Assembly: GCF_023156585.1 (NCBI RefSeq)
Contig: NZ_JALNMI010000003.1
Coordinates: 248,001-312,000, forward strand
Direction of reading: 5' to 3'
DNA length: 64,000 nt
Source: Subsaxibacter sp. CAU 1640
GTDB taxonomy: Bacteria > Bacteroidota > Bacteroidia > Flavobacteriales > Flavobacteriaceae
In this document: in pieces, positions 55,380 through 64,000 of the stretch
Numbering within the stretch: the stretch's first letter is position 1
How the letters are laid out: each line of letters begins with the position of its first letter
Notes under the pieces: model-generated
What the model saw: only the letters and a program-made list of their open reading frames with translations
Database searches by the model: none
Told to the model about the DNA's origin: nothing
Translations under genes and position numbers: made by a program

Positions 55380-57146
55380 TTATTCTGATTTGACAATTTC
55401 TGTGCGTTCCGAAATTCCATTGGCATTAAACGCCTCTATCTGAAAATAATAAGCATCCGTTCTATCGGCTCCAGTAAAAAAATATTCATTTTTACCATAA
55501 ACCATAATACTTCCGTACATTTTATCAGGTGATTTTCCCCAATAAATTACATAACCATCTGCCAACGGATTCTGTTGCCATTTGAACCAAATGCTGCGAC
55601 GCTCGCCATATTTTTGAGGACTGGAACGCAACACCGTAAAGTTTTGGACTTTTTCAGGCTTTGCTCCTACTCCTTTACCGAATACTCGAAAGCCACTCAA
55701 TGCAAATTTTCCTGTTGGCATATGCAGATTTTCAAGCTTTAGATAACGTGCTTTTGCAGGCGTTTGAAGTTCTATATAATCGTGAGGCACATCGGTTTTA
55801 TTCTTGCTTTTATCAACAATAACTGACCATTTTTTTCCATCATTTGACCCATATATTTTATATTGATGAAATTTATCCAATGTTTTACCCATAAATTCCA
55901 CATCTTGGTCAGCATAATTGATTTGAATGGCGTTGATGGTCGACACTTCGCCTAAATCTGTTTGAAACCATTCACCTTTGTCACCAGTTTTGGCACTCCA
56001 ATAAGTTTTAATGTCTTCATCCACAGCGAAATTGGCGTGATAACCTCCTAGGGTAGATGAAACTTGAACAGGTTTTTGATAATTGAGCAACATCCAACCT
56101 GCAAACATATCTTTAGTAAAATCCTTTCCTTTCGAAAATTCTGGAAGAAACGTTGGATAATCACCATAAGAGGTGTTGCAATACATCACATCGTCCTTGT
56201 CAAATCCAGAAGGCCAAATGCCGATGCGTCGTTCAAAATTATTTTTGGTTGAAATAAATATGGTCGAAACGTGCCAATAATTATCAAAATTGTCCTCAAA
56301 CGTTGCGCCGTGACCAGCACCACGAGCAAAACCTCCTGGTTTATACGAAAATGGGTTGTGTTGCTGATACTCGAATCTATCCAACGGGCCCTTGCTTACA
56401 TACACGCCATCGGCATAACCACTAAATTCAGTAGCTGGCGCGCCATATTGCATATAGTATTTTCCATTGTGCTTCGTCATCCAAGCACCTTCAATAAAAG
56501 GTTGCAAAAACACATTGTCGTTGTATTCCCCAAAACGCTCCCAACCGTGGTCTTCCGGAAACAATCGAACAATTGGAACGGTGTAACCTTCCGATTGCAT
56601 TGTTTTTGTATTGATTTCCGTCCCCAAAATTGGCCACACGTTACTCGAACCCCAATAGAGAAAGAGTTTATCCTTTTCCTCTTCATAATGAAATGCTGGG
56701 TCCCAAGCACCAACCATTAAGGTATCGACTGCAATTTCCCAATCATCTTCTGTGGGATTTGTGCTCTTCCAAATAGGGAAATCAGACTTCCAGGTCGAGC
56801 CATACACATAGAGCGTATCTTTCATAGCCCAAGCCGCAGGTGCATTCAAATCGTGTGTATAGGTATCATCTAATAGGAATTTTCGATATACAAATTTCCA
56901 GTTGAGCATATCATCACTGTACCAATAGCCTTCTTGATTCGTAGAAAACAAATACAGTTTTCCTTTGAAATTGACAATTACTGGGTCGGCCGTGGCGCGA
57001 TGTTTTCCTTGTTTTGAAAACACTTCGAAAGGCGTATAACCATAATCAATATTCACAGGATTGCAATAGGTTTTCTGTTGGCCTTGCATCGACAACGACA
57101 CAGCCAAAAGCAAACAACTCAATCCTATTATTTTTTTGATACTCAT
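55380..57146 (-). CDS. GH43-like enzyme with discoidin-like and fibronectin-III-like domains
   Basis: This 588-residue protein has a signal peptide (SMQGQ). Its GH43-like catalytic part has Asp54 in ATADPVIVNFKGKLYLFS, GAWDPAFHYEEEKDKLFLYW and the acid Glu in PFIEGAWMTKHNGKYYMQYG. A discoidin-like region (about 385-490; FHQYKIYGSNDGKKWSVI) and a C-terminal FN3-like region (PLADGYVIYWGKSPDKMYG) follow. It is a clear paralogue of the gene at 43305 but is not lipid-anchored, so the pair may work at different places (surface and periplasm). Confidence 0.86.
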   Translation of the reverse strand: MSIKKIIGLSCLLLAVSLSMQGQQKTYCNPVNIDYGYTPFEVFSKQGKHRATADPVIVNFKGKLYLFSTNQEGYWYSDDMLNWKFVYRKFLLDDTYTHDLNAPAAWAMKDTLYVYGSTWKSDFPIWKSTNPTEDDWEIAVDTLMVGAWDPAFHYEEEKDKLFLYWGSSNVWPILGTEINTKTMQSEGYTVPIVRLFPEDHGWERFGEYNDNVFLQPFIEGAWMTKHNGKYYMQYGAPATEFSGYADGVYVSKGPLDRFEYQQHNPFSYKPGGFARGAGHGATFEDNFDNYWHVSTIFISTKNNFERRIGIWPSGFDKDDVMYCNTSYGDYPTFLPEFSKGKDFTKDMFAGWMLLNYQKPVQVSSTLGGYHANFAVDEDIKTYWSAKTGDKGEWFQTDLGEVSTINAIQINYADQDVEFMGKTLDKFHQYKIYGSNDGKKWSVIVDKSKNKTDVPHDYIELQTPAKARYLKLENLHMPTGKFALSGFRVFGKGVGAKPEKVQNFTVLRSSPQKYGERRSIWFKWQQNPLADGYVIYWGKSPDKMYGSIMVYGKNEYFFTGADRTDAYYFQIEAFNANGISERTEIVKSE

Positions 57147-57157
57147 AGTTTCCTTTT

Positions 57158-59257
57158 TTAATCCAAAAGTTCAAAACTCACCGCTGCTCCACCGCCTTTT
57201 GCAAGGTTCAATTTCAATTTTGACTTGCTTGTGACCGTTTGCGTTTTGATGTCGTAACTTTTTGGATTGTTTTTCCAATCGGCATCTTTTCCATCTTGAT
57301 AAATGGTGGCCTTGTATTTTTTTCCTGATGTGAGGAAATCCAATTTGATTTCGGTGGTTCTGGCATTTTCATCAGTAATCGCTCCCAAATACCAATTTTC
57401 AGAGTTTTTATCTTTTCTGACAACCGTTAAATAATCACCTGGTTCTGCTTCCAAATAATTGGACGTTTGCCAATCTGCTGGAACGTCTTTGATGAATTGA
57501 AAGGCGTCCAAATGCTTTTCGTAATTCTCTGGCAAATCTGCAGCCATCTGCAATGGCGAGTACATTGTGACGTACAAAGCCAATTGTTTTGCCAAAGTTG
57601 TATGAACTTGCTGTGTTTTACTTGGGTCGTAAATGTCCATCTTGATTTCGAAAATCCCTGGCGTATAATCCATTGGTCCGCCCAACAATCGTGTAAAAGG
57701 TAACACGGTTTCGTGATACGGCAGATTTCCATCGCTCCAAGCATTGAATTCGTTGCCACGAGCTGCTTCCGCAGCAATGTAATTTGGATACGTTCTATGA
57801 TAACCTGTTGGCCGTGTGCTTTCGTGAGAGTTGACCATCAACTGATTATCAGCCATTCGCTGTGCGACAAAATTGAAATGGTTGACCATCGTTTGGCCAT
57901 CGTGATATTCGCCACGAGGAATAATTCGTCCAACATAACCTGACTTTACAGCTGGATAACCATATTTTCTCATTACATCCATCGCTCTATCCAAGTGGCG
58001 TTCATAATTTGCCGCCGAACCAGACGTCTCGTGGTGCATAATCATTTTGACGCCTTTCGATTTCGCATAATCTGAAACTTCTTCAATATCAAAATCCGGA
58101 TAAGGCGTTGTAAAATCGAAAACATCTTCTTTCCAATTGCCGAACCAATCTTCCCACCCGACATTCCATCCTTCGACCAAAACACCGTCAAAGCCGTGTT
58201 TTGCAGCAAAATCAATGTATCGTTTGGTGTTTTCGGTAGTTGCGCCGTGTTTGCCTGTTGGAATCATATTGCCAGTTCCTGCATTTTGAGCATTTTGGCT
58301 ACCTGCATAATCCCAAGTGGATTTTCCAACGTGCATTTCCCACCAAATTCCTACATATTTCATTGGTTTAATCCAAGAAGTGTCTTCAATTTTGCTGGGT
58401 TCATTCAAATTCAAAATCATTTTAGAAGCCACAATGTCTCGAGCGTCATCACTCACCATAATGGTTCTCCAAGGTGTCACGGAAGGTGTTCTCAAATAAG
58501 CTTTATCACCAATGGCGTTCGGAGGTAAATTGGCAGTCAGTTTGAAGGCCGCTTTATCCAAATCCAAATGCATCACTGGATAATTGTTTACAGCAGCTTC
58601 AAAGATGTTGATGTACAGTCCATCTGAAGATTTCATCATCAATGGCGATTGTACACGATACTGACTTTCAATGGTTTTCAAGGCGATGCCATTATTTAAA
58701 TCTAATCTTGAATTGTCAACCTCCGAAAGTTTTGTTTCGTTGTAATTGTATTCCTGACTATCATAATCTCCTGGAATCCAAAAGGTTTTATGGTCACCTG
58801 TCAAATCAAATTCTGTGTGTTCTTCCGAAACGATAAAGTATTCCACGTTTTTTTCAAAAGGAAATTCATATCGAAATGCCACGCCTTCATCAAATACCTT
58901 GAACACGATGTCCATTTTTTTCTTTGAATCCTTCTGTTGCAAATGAACGGTCAACTTATTATGATGGTCGCGAATTGTTGATTCTTCACCAAGAACCGGC
59001 TTCCAAGTGGAATCTTCGGATGTTTGTTCAGTATCAATCACAGAAAAACCTTTGGATAAAGAGGTGCCATCTTTAGGGGAAATTCCCATTTTACTGGTTT
59101 CAACGACTGATTTTCCTTTATACGAAACTTTGTAAGTCGGTTCACCAGCAGCATTCAAGGCAAAATCAAGTGTGATGTCCTTGGATGGTGATTGAACTTG
59201 TTGTGCCATCGAGATATAGGCAACAGATAAGATGAGCGGAACGATTAATTTTTTCAT
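57158..59257 (-). CDS. GH97 glycoside hydrolase, inverting alpha-glucosidase type (SusB-like)
   Basis: This 699-residue periplasmic enzyme has a signal peptide (YISMAQ), an N-terminal beta-super-sandwich (about 25-290), a TIM barrel (about 290-590; DGVLVEGWNVGWEDW) and a C-terminal beta domain. Glu410 (MIMHHETSG), Glu479 (VNSHESTRPTG) and Glu503 (AARGNEFNAW) have the same mutual spacing (69 and 24) as the catalytic Glu439/Glu508/Glu532 of Bacteroides SusB. This marks the inverting alpha-glucosidase subgroup rather than the retaining alpha-galactosidase one. An alpha-glucosidase is unexpected in a pure beta-glucan locus. Confidence 0.92.
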   Translation of the reverse strand: MKKLIVPLILSVAYISMAQQVQSPSKDITLDFALNAAGEPTYKVSYKGKSVVETSKMGISPKDGTSLSKGFSVIDTEQTSEDSTWKPVLGEESTIRDHHNKLTVHLQQKDSKKKMDIVFKVFDEGVAFRYEFPFEKNVEYFIVSEEHTEFDLTGDHKTFWIPGDYDSQEYNYNETKLSEVDNSRLDLNNGIALKTIESQYRVQSPLMMKSSDGLYINIFEAAVNNYPVMHLDLDKAAFKLTANLPPNAIGDKAYLRTPSVTPWRTIMVSDDARDIVASKMILNLNEPSKIEDTSWIKPMKYVGIWWEMHVGKSTWDYAGSQNAQNAGTGNMIPTGKHGATTENTKRYIDFAAKHGFDGVLVEGWNVGWEDWFGNWKEDVFDFTTPYPDFDIEEVSDYAKSKGVKMIMHHETSGSAANYERHLDRAMDVMRKYGYPAVKSGYVGRIIPRGEYHDGQTMVNHFNFVAQRMADNQLMVNSHESTRPTGYHRTYPNYIAAEAARGNEFNAWSDGNLPYHETVLPFTRLLGGPMDYTPGIFEIKMDIYDPSKTQQVHTTLAKQLALYVTMYSPLQMAADLPENYEKHLDAFQFIKDVPADWQTSNYLEAEPGDYLTVVRKDKNSENWYLGAITDENARTTEIKLDFLTSGKKYKATIYQDGKDADWKNNPKSYDIKTQTVTSKSKLKLNLAKGGGAAVSFELLD

Positions 59258-61593
59258 TTGGATTCGTTTTTAGTCAATTCGAATTTAGAGGATAAACTTG
59301 CATTGGAATCAGTGCCCACAAAGACTTCGAAGGTTCCTGGTTCCGCAACGAAATCTAAATCGTAATTGTAGAATTTCAAGTCTTCAACAGTCAGTTTAAA
59401 CGTAACTGTTTTCGTTTCTCCTTTTTTGATGTCTACTTTTTGGAAACCTTTCAACTCACGAACAGGACGTGTAACAGAACCAACAACATCCCGTAAGTAC
59501 AACTGCACCACTTCCTTACCATCATACTTTCCAGAATTTGTGACATCTACAGAAACATCTATTGTACCATCAAAATTGATAGAGGTTGCGCTCAATCGTA
59601 AGTTACTGTAATTGAATTTTGTATAACTCAAACCATAACCAAAAGGATACAAAGGTTCATTACGGACATCCAAATAGTTGCTTCGGAATTTTTCAAACTT
59701 TCCTTCTGTGTTACCCAAAGGTCTTCCAGTGTTTTTGTGATTATAGAAAATTGGCACCTGACCAACATTTCTTGGCCACGTCGCGGTTAACTTTCCTGAA
59801 GGATTGACGTTTCCAAACAATACATCAGAAATTGCCAAACCTGCTTCGCTACCAGGGAACCACACATTCAAAATAGTTGGGAATTTGGCATCTTCTTCAG
59901 TCAACACCAACGGTCTTCCCGTAAATAGCACTACGACAACAGGTTTTCCGGTTTTCATCAAGGCATTTAATAAATCTTTTTGTGCCTGTGGAATTTCAAG
60001 ATTTGTTCGGCTACTACTTTCACCACTCATTTCAGCAGATTCACCAATGGCCGCAATAATGACGTCCGATTTTCTGGCGATTGAAAGCGCTTCGTCCAAT
60101 AGTTGTTTGTCTGTTCTTTTATCGCGAGGAATGTCTTTTCCGAACATTGTAGCTCTTTTTTCGAACTCTAAATCATAATCTAAATTGCTTCCTTTTTCGT
60201 AGAGAACATTTACGGAGTCACCAACAACAGTTTTCAAACCATCCAACAACGGATTGGACAATTCTTGTTTTGTCGCCACACTCCAAGTTCCAGCCATATT
60301 CACAGCCGAATTTGCCAAAGGACCTACCAAAGCGATAGTTCCCGATTTTTTCAATGGAAGCACGCTATCCGAATTTTTCAATAAAACCATTGATTCAGCT
60401 GAAACTTTTCTGGCAAAACTTCTATGTTCATCTGTAAACACATCTGATTTTGGACGATTGACATCACAATATTTGTAAGGGTCGTCAAAAAGTCCCAATT
60501 CATATTTGGCAGTGAGTATGCGTCTAACAGCATTATCAATATCAGTCATTGAAATTTTTTCCTCTTCCAAGGATTTCTTCAAAGTAGTCAAAAGCCCTTC
60601 ACCCACCATATCCATATCCACGCCAGCTTTCAAAGCCAAGGCAGACACCGACTGCAAATCGCCTACGCCGTGTTCCACCATTTCATTGATACCTGTATAA
60701 TCCGTCACGACAAAACCGTCAAATCCCCAGTCATCACGTAATAAGTCGGTCAACAACCATCGGTTACCTGTTGCAGGAACACCATCGATTTCGTTGAATG
60801 CCGCCATTACCGAGCCAACGCCTGCGTCCACTGCAGCTTTGTATGGTGGAAAATACTCATTGTACATTCGAATACGGCTCATATCGACCGTATTGTAATC
60901 TCTACCAGCTTCTGGCGCACCGTATAACGCGAAATGTTTTACACAGGATAGAATGGTGTTATTTGAAGTTAAATCATCACCTTGATAACCAGTAACCATC
61001 GCTTTTGCTATCTCACTTCCGAGGTAGGCATCTTCACCAGAACCTTCGGAAACACGCCCCCAACGTGGGTCGCGGGAAATATCAACCATTGGCGAGAATG
61101 TCCAGTTGATACCATCAGCACTGGCTTCTTTTGCCGCTATTTGCGCTGTTTTTTTAATCATTTCCTTATCCCAAGAAGCCGACAATCCCAATGGAATAGG
61201 AAATGTTGTTTCGTAACCGTGAATCACGTCCATTCCAAAAATCAACGGGATTTTCAAACGGCTTTTTTCCATGGCTACTTTTTGTACCTCGCGAATCTTT
61301 TCAACAGATTTGATGTTGAAGAGCCCTCCTACCTTTCCCTCGGCTATTTTAGAAGCGATATCAGAGCTTTGTGCTTGTCCCGTCGTAATATCACCTGAAG
61401 AAGGTAAGTTGAGTTGACCAAGTTTTTCATCCAACGTCATTAAATCCAAGATTGAATCGACCTTCGATGCAAACGGATTATCTGAAGTATTGGATGTATT
61501 GGTTTTTTTATACTTATCATTATCGCAGGAAATTATCATTAGTCCTGAAACCGCAACAAGCAATAGTTTTTTAGTTAGTTTGATTGTGTTCAT
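59254..61593 (-). CDS. Lipoprotein GH3 beta-glucosidase (BglX-like)
   Basis: This 779-residue enzyme has lipobox Cys23 (IISC) followed by DNDKYKK. It shows the full GH3 layout: WTFSPMVDISRDPRWGRVSE, nucleophile Asp298 in FVVTDYTGINEM, GESAEMSGESSSR, and PFGYGLSYTKFNYSNL at the start of the fibronectin-III-like end. It overlaps GH97 by 4 bp and the esterase by 1 bp. With the other two GH3 genes it gives three exo-acting beta-glycosidases of different localisation. Confidence 0.92.
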   Translation of the reverse strand: MNTIKLTKKLLLVAVSGLMIISCDNDKYKKTNTSNTSDNPFASKVDSILDLMTLDEKLGQLNLPSSGDITTGQAQSSDIASKIAEGKVGGLFNIKSVEKIREVQKVAMEKSRLKIPLIFGMDVIHGYETTFPIPLGLSASWDKEMIKKTAQIAAKEASADGINWTFSPMVDISRDPRWGRVSEGSGEDAYLGSEIAKAMVTGYQGDDLTSNNTILSCVKHFALYGAPEAGRDYNTVDMSRIRMYNEYFPPYKAAVDAGVGSVMAAFNEIDGVPATGNRWLLTDLLRDDWGFDGFVVTDYTGINEMVEHGVGDLQSVSALALKAGVDMDMVGEGLLTTLKKSLEEEKISMTDIDNAVRRILTAKYELGLFDDPYKYCDVNRPKSDVFTDEHRSFARKVSAESMVLLKNSDSVLPLKKSGTIALVGPLANSAVNMAGTWSVATKQELSNPLLDGLKTVVGDSVNVLYEKGSNLDYDLEFEKRATMFGKDIPRDKRTDKQLLDEALSIARKSDVIIAAIGESAEMSGESSSRTNLEIPQAQKDLLNALMKTGKPVVVVLFTGRPLVLTEEDAKFPTILNVWFPGSEAGLAISDVLFGNVNPSGKLTATWPRNVGQVPIFYNHKNTGRPLGNTEGKFEKFRSNYLDVRNEPLYPFGYGLSYTKFNYSNLRLSATSINFDGTIDVSVDVTNSGKYDGKEVVQLYLRDVVGSVTRPVRELKGFQKVDIKKGETKTVTFKLTVEDLKFYNYDLDFVAEPGTFEVFVGTDSNASLSSKFELTKNESK

Positions 61594-62387
61594 TAGTTTG
61601 TTTTAATATTTGAAAAAAGCCACGGTAACAATTCAGGCTCTGCGAAAGCAGAATCCCAACTGTTGTGATTATCTTTTGCGATAAGTGAAAAATTTGGTTT
61701 TCCACCATATTTAAGGATGCCACTGACCATATCTACAGATGCTTGCGGGTTCACAACATCATCATTGGCACCGTGAAAAAGCCACATTGGTACTTTTTTG
61801 GCATAAGCTTCAGTAGATTCTGGATTTCCCGCCCCGCAAATAGCGAAAGCAGCTGCAAATACATCTGGTTTTCTATATAAAATTTCGAAAGTTCCCATAC
61901 CTCCCATTGACAGACCACCAACATACACTTGATCTTTTTTGACATAGTTTTTGGCAAGTGTTTCATCCAATAATTCCATCGCCAATTTCATAGATTTAGT
62001 TGGTGGTAAATCCTTTGGAAAAGTTAAAGAAATAGGTTTTGTGCTTCTATCTACTTTGGCATTTGCCCAATAATCTTCCTGCGGACATTGAGGAAAAATG
62101 ACGATAGCTGGAAATGTTTCACTATTCTCGATGAATAATTTACTGCCATGAGTAAGTTGTTTTTCATTATCACTCCCACGTTCGCCAGCACCGTGAAAAA
62201 AGAATATCAACGGATAGGTTTTAGATTCAGAAAAATCCTTTGGGAGAAGCATACGATATTTCAAAGTATCTCCATTTTTGATGTAAAGTTCTTTTGAAAA
62301 TAGACTTTCCTGCGCAGAAAGATGACTGAAACTTGCAAAGATTGCGAGGCCAAATAAAAATTTCAAAAAGTGTCTGTAAATATTCAT
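61593..62387 (-). CDS. Secreted alpha/beta-hydrolase (feruloyl/acetyl esterase-like, prolyl oligopeptidase fold)
   Basis: This 264-residue protein has a signal peptide (ending SHLSAQ). Motifs are LIFFFHGAGERGSDNEKQLT, VGGLSMGGMGTFEILY (Ser elbow), the acid in WLFHGANDDVVNP and His in NHNSWD. This pattern is shared by predicted feruloyl/acetylxylan esterases and phospholipase-like enzymes in polysaccharide loci. The ATG at 62387 is chosen over 62417; it begins the signal peptide and leaves a 4-bp gap after the phosphoesterase gene. Confidence 0.86.
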   Translation of the reverse strand: MNIYRHFLKFLFGLAIFASFSHLSAQESLFSKELYIKNGDTLKYRMLLPKDFSESKTYPLIFFFHGAGERGSDNEKQLTHGSKLFIENSETFPAIVIFPQCPQEDYWANAKVDRSTKPISLTFPKDLPPTKSMKLAMELLDETLAKNYVKKDQVYVGGLSMGGMGTFEILYRKPDVFAAAFAICGAGNPESTEAYAKKVPMWLFHGANDDVVNPQASVDMVSGILKYGGKPNFSLIAKDNHNSWDSAFAEPELLPWLFSNIKTN

Positions 62388-62391
62388 ACGG

Positions 62392-63366
62392 TTAAAATTC
62401 AACGTCTTTAAATTCAAATTGATGTGATGGCTCTGTTCTGAACCTATCCAACCAGGGCGAATAGGTTTTAACAGAGATAGATTTATTTTTGGTATCTACT
62501 TTTATAATCCGAAGATATCCCGAATCACCTTTTTCAACCCCTTTAATCTGTTTCTGGTAGTTGGCAAGCATTTGGTACACAAGATTCCCATGGTCGCCTT
62601 TGTTTATCAACTGCCCTACACCACTTCCTGTGATGTGACCTGTAAAGACCATGATGATGTTTTTATGTTTTTTTACCAAACTTTCCCACAACCCCGCACC
62701 ATCATTTACGCGATCATCACCAGTCAGTTTTCCAACACCATAATTTTGAGGTAACGCCCAATCATTTCCATCCAATAAGGTATTATCATGAAAAAGATAG
62801 GCGTGCGTATTGATGATAATTTTATGGCTTTGATGTTTCATAATTATGTCATTTGCCCAAGCCACCGTTTTGTTTCGAGGTCCAAATTCAAGAGAAAAGA
62901 CCAACCACTTTTGGCCATTTATGTCAAATTCACTACAGGTATTATCAATGGTTTCTTCTGGAAATGTCGCTATAGCATTTGATTGGCTGGCATAATCCAT
63001 GTAAGGAAAAAAATGGTTTGCCCAGTAAGTATTTCTAGTATCTGCAAATTTTCCGGGAGCACTTCCCATATCATGATTACCGAGTGCGAGACTGTAAGGA
63101 ATCTTTCCTTCTAAAAGCTTAAAACCATTTTTGGCAATTTGCCATTCTTTTTCTGAATTGTTCTGTGTGATATCTCCCTCATGAAGAACGAATGAAAATC
63201 TTTCAGAATGTTCTGAAATCCATTGCATTTGTTTCAGAAATACTTCTGGAAACTCTTCAACATATGTTTGTGTATCAGGAAGTACTACAAATTCAATGCT
63301 GTTTTGAGCCTTGACTGAAAAGCCAAACCACAAAATAGTGACGAATATGTAGCTAAATAATTTCAT
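62392..63366 (-). CDS. Secreted metallophosphoesterase (calcineurin-like)
   Basis: This 324-residue protein has a signal peptide (FSVKAQ). Metal-ligand motifs are VVLPDTQTY (Asp-x-x; Gln in place of the usual His), LHEGDITQNN (Gly-Asp), LALGNHDMG (Gly-Asn-His-Asp), INTHAYLF and VFTGHITGSGVG (Gly-His). The PDTQ variant is usual for exported calcineurin-like members. The substrate is unknown. It sits 1 bp before the esterase-side neighbour and 2 bp after the GH144-like gene, so it belongs to the same transcript. Confidence 0.87.
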   Translation of the reverse strand: MKLFSYIFVTILWFGFSVKAQNSIEFVVLPDTQTYVEEFPEVFLKQMQWISEHSERFSFVLHEGDITQNNSEKEWQIAKNGFKLLEGKIPYSLALGNHDMGSAPGKFADTRNTYWANHFFPYMDYASQSNAIATFPEETIDNTCSEFDINGQKWLVFSLEFGPRNKTVAWANDIIMKHQSHKIIINTHAYLFHDNTLLDGNDWALPQNYGVGKLTGDDRVNDGAGLWESLVKKHKNIIMVFTGHITGSGVGQLINKGDHGNLVYQMLANYQKQIKGVEKGDSGYLRIIKVDTKNKSISVKTYSPWLDRFRTEPSHQFEFKDVEF

Positions 63367-63367
63367 A

Positions 63368-64000
63368 TTAATATGTAAAACCTAGTGCGTCCAATCCATT
63401 TTGAACATCTTCATTCTGCATAAAGAGATTCCAAAGTAGTCTTGTTCTATGATTTTCAATCATTATAATTTGCGGTCCTTGGTCAATAGCCAAATAGGCA
63501 TTAGCTACCCAATAGCTATATCTTGGGCTGAAAGCGTCGTAAAAACCCGCAGGTCCCATTAAATTCTTTTGATAGAAAAAATGCATAGCAGCTAAAGATT
63601 CTTGTGGCGTGTAAGGAATAGAACTAACGGCCGCTGTTGGTGAAATCACGCCAGTATCGTTTGAAGGGCTATGTGCTGTGTATCCTAAAGACCCGTCAGC
63701 ATTTCTAGTATAACTTGCCGTCAAACCCCAGCAATTTTGTCCATAATCGGTGTGATTTTGTGGATTTTGAACACAATATTGATAATTGATTCTTGAATGA
63801 TTTCTAGCTGCATTCATGTAATTTCCATACTGATCACTCAAAGTTGTTGGATCCAAGCCGAGAAATGAATAGTGGCTAAAAAATAAAGGACCACCATATG
63901 TTGGATTACCTGAATGTCTCAAAACAATCGGAATTCCATAAGGATTGGCACCAGAAACAATGCCACCATTACTAGCCCAACCTTCGTGATAGGCTTCCGA
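63368..64000 (-). CDS. Glycoamylase-domain (PF10091) protein, GH144-like, N-terminal part outside the window
   Basis: The minus strand is open from the right edge to the stop at 63368; 210 codons are seen. The edge reads SEAYHEGWASNGGI then PYGIPIVLRHSGNP, FFSHYSFLGLDP, NCWGLTASYT, SPTAAVSSIPYTP and AIDQGPQIIMIENHR. These are landmarks of the Glycoamylase family that includes GH144 endo-beta-1,2-glucanases. Acidic residues needed for catalysis may lie in the missing N-terminal part. Relatives in marine loci include uncharacterised members, so the specificity is open. Confidence 0.85.
   Translation of the reverse strand, partial: SEAYHEGWASNGGIVSGANPYGIPIVLRHSGNPTYGGPLFFSHYSFLGLDPTTLSDQYGNYMNAARNHSRINYQYCVQNPQNHTDYGQNCWGLTASYTRNADGSLGYTAHSPSNDTGVISPTAAVSSIPYTPQESLAAMHFFYQKNLMGPAGFYDAFSPRYSYWVANAYLAIDQGPQIIMIENHRTRLLWNLFMQNEDVQNGLDALGFTY

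Noticed and set aside
1-64000. tRNA, rRNA, insertion sequences, phage or defence genes
   Set aside because: No tRNA-like or rRNA sequence, transposase, integrase or restriction/CRISPR gene was recognised on reading both strands; a tRNAscan and IS search would be decisive.

Overview
The window looks like a chromosomal segment of a marine, gliding member of the Flavobacteriaceae (Bacteroidota). Evidence: gldF/gldG gliding genes, SusC/SusD, several C-terminal type IX secretion (T9SS) sorting domains, acidic residues directly after lipoprotein cysteines, TAnnTTTG promoter elements, low GC, and a sulfatase with laminarinase-type GH16 enzymes.

Layout. 1-11991 is mostly housekeeping: a Na+/alanine symporter (cut by the window edge), an acyltransferase-like membrane protein, purC, a small outer-membrane barrel, phoH, a SAM hydrolase-family gene, a monooxygenase-like gene, gldF - small membrane protein - gldG, dnaN, a DUF4870 protein and an orphan LacI regulator. 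12001-13216 has no convincing gene but holds several degenerate tandem arrays, three of them with an exact 21-bp period. 13217-16454 is a vitamin B12 uptake unit read leftward: promoter, cobalamin riboswitch, BtuB-type receptor, BtuG-like surface beta-propeller lipoprotein. 16526-21676 is a TetR - ABC - HlyD - TolC export operon whose ABC ATPase has lost most catalytic motifs except Walker A. 21782-25126 carries TerC and small enzymes (VOC, SRPBCC, GNAT, PhyH). A fourth 21-bp array (25217-25363) sits at the end of the next block.

25412 to the right edge is one very large polysaccharide utilisation locus (PUL), all on the minus strand with 4-bp overlaps or tiny gaps. The upstream block (64000 to 37991) runs: GH144-like protein (cut by the edge), metallophosphoesterase, esterase, GH3, GH97, GH43-like, GH3, SGNH hydrolase with T9SS tail, T9SS binding protein, GH2, esterase, sulfatase, GH43-like, EEP phosphatase-fold protein, SSS symporter, and a membrane-spanning Y_Y_Y/LuxR regulator. 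After a promoter-bearing gap comes the downstream block: susC, susD, a surface glycan-binding lipoprotein, lipoprotein GH16, lipoprotein GH3, secreted GH16 and a T9SS protein. That second block has the composition of a laminarin (beta-1,3/1,6-glucan) PUL. The first block adds alpha-glucosidase, sulfatase, esterase and GH43/GH2 activities, so either the target is a more complex glycan or two loci have fused and share one SusCD pair and one regulator.

Most notable for follow-up: the family of indel-free 21-bp-period arrays with internal dyads, the degenerate ABC ATPase, duplicated unassigned modules in PUL proteins, and a BamE-like protein inserted between gldF and gldG. Nothing here was tested by database search; family names rest on motifs read from the sequence.
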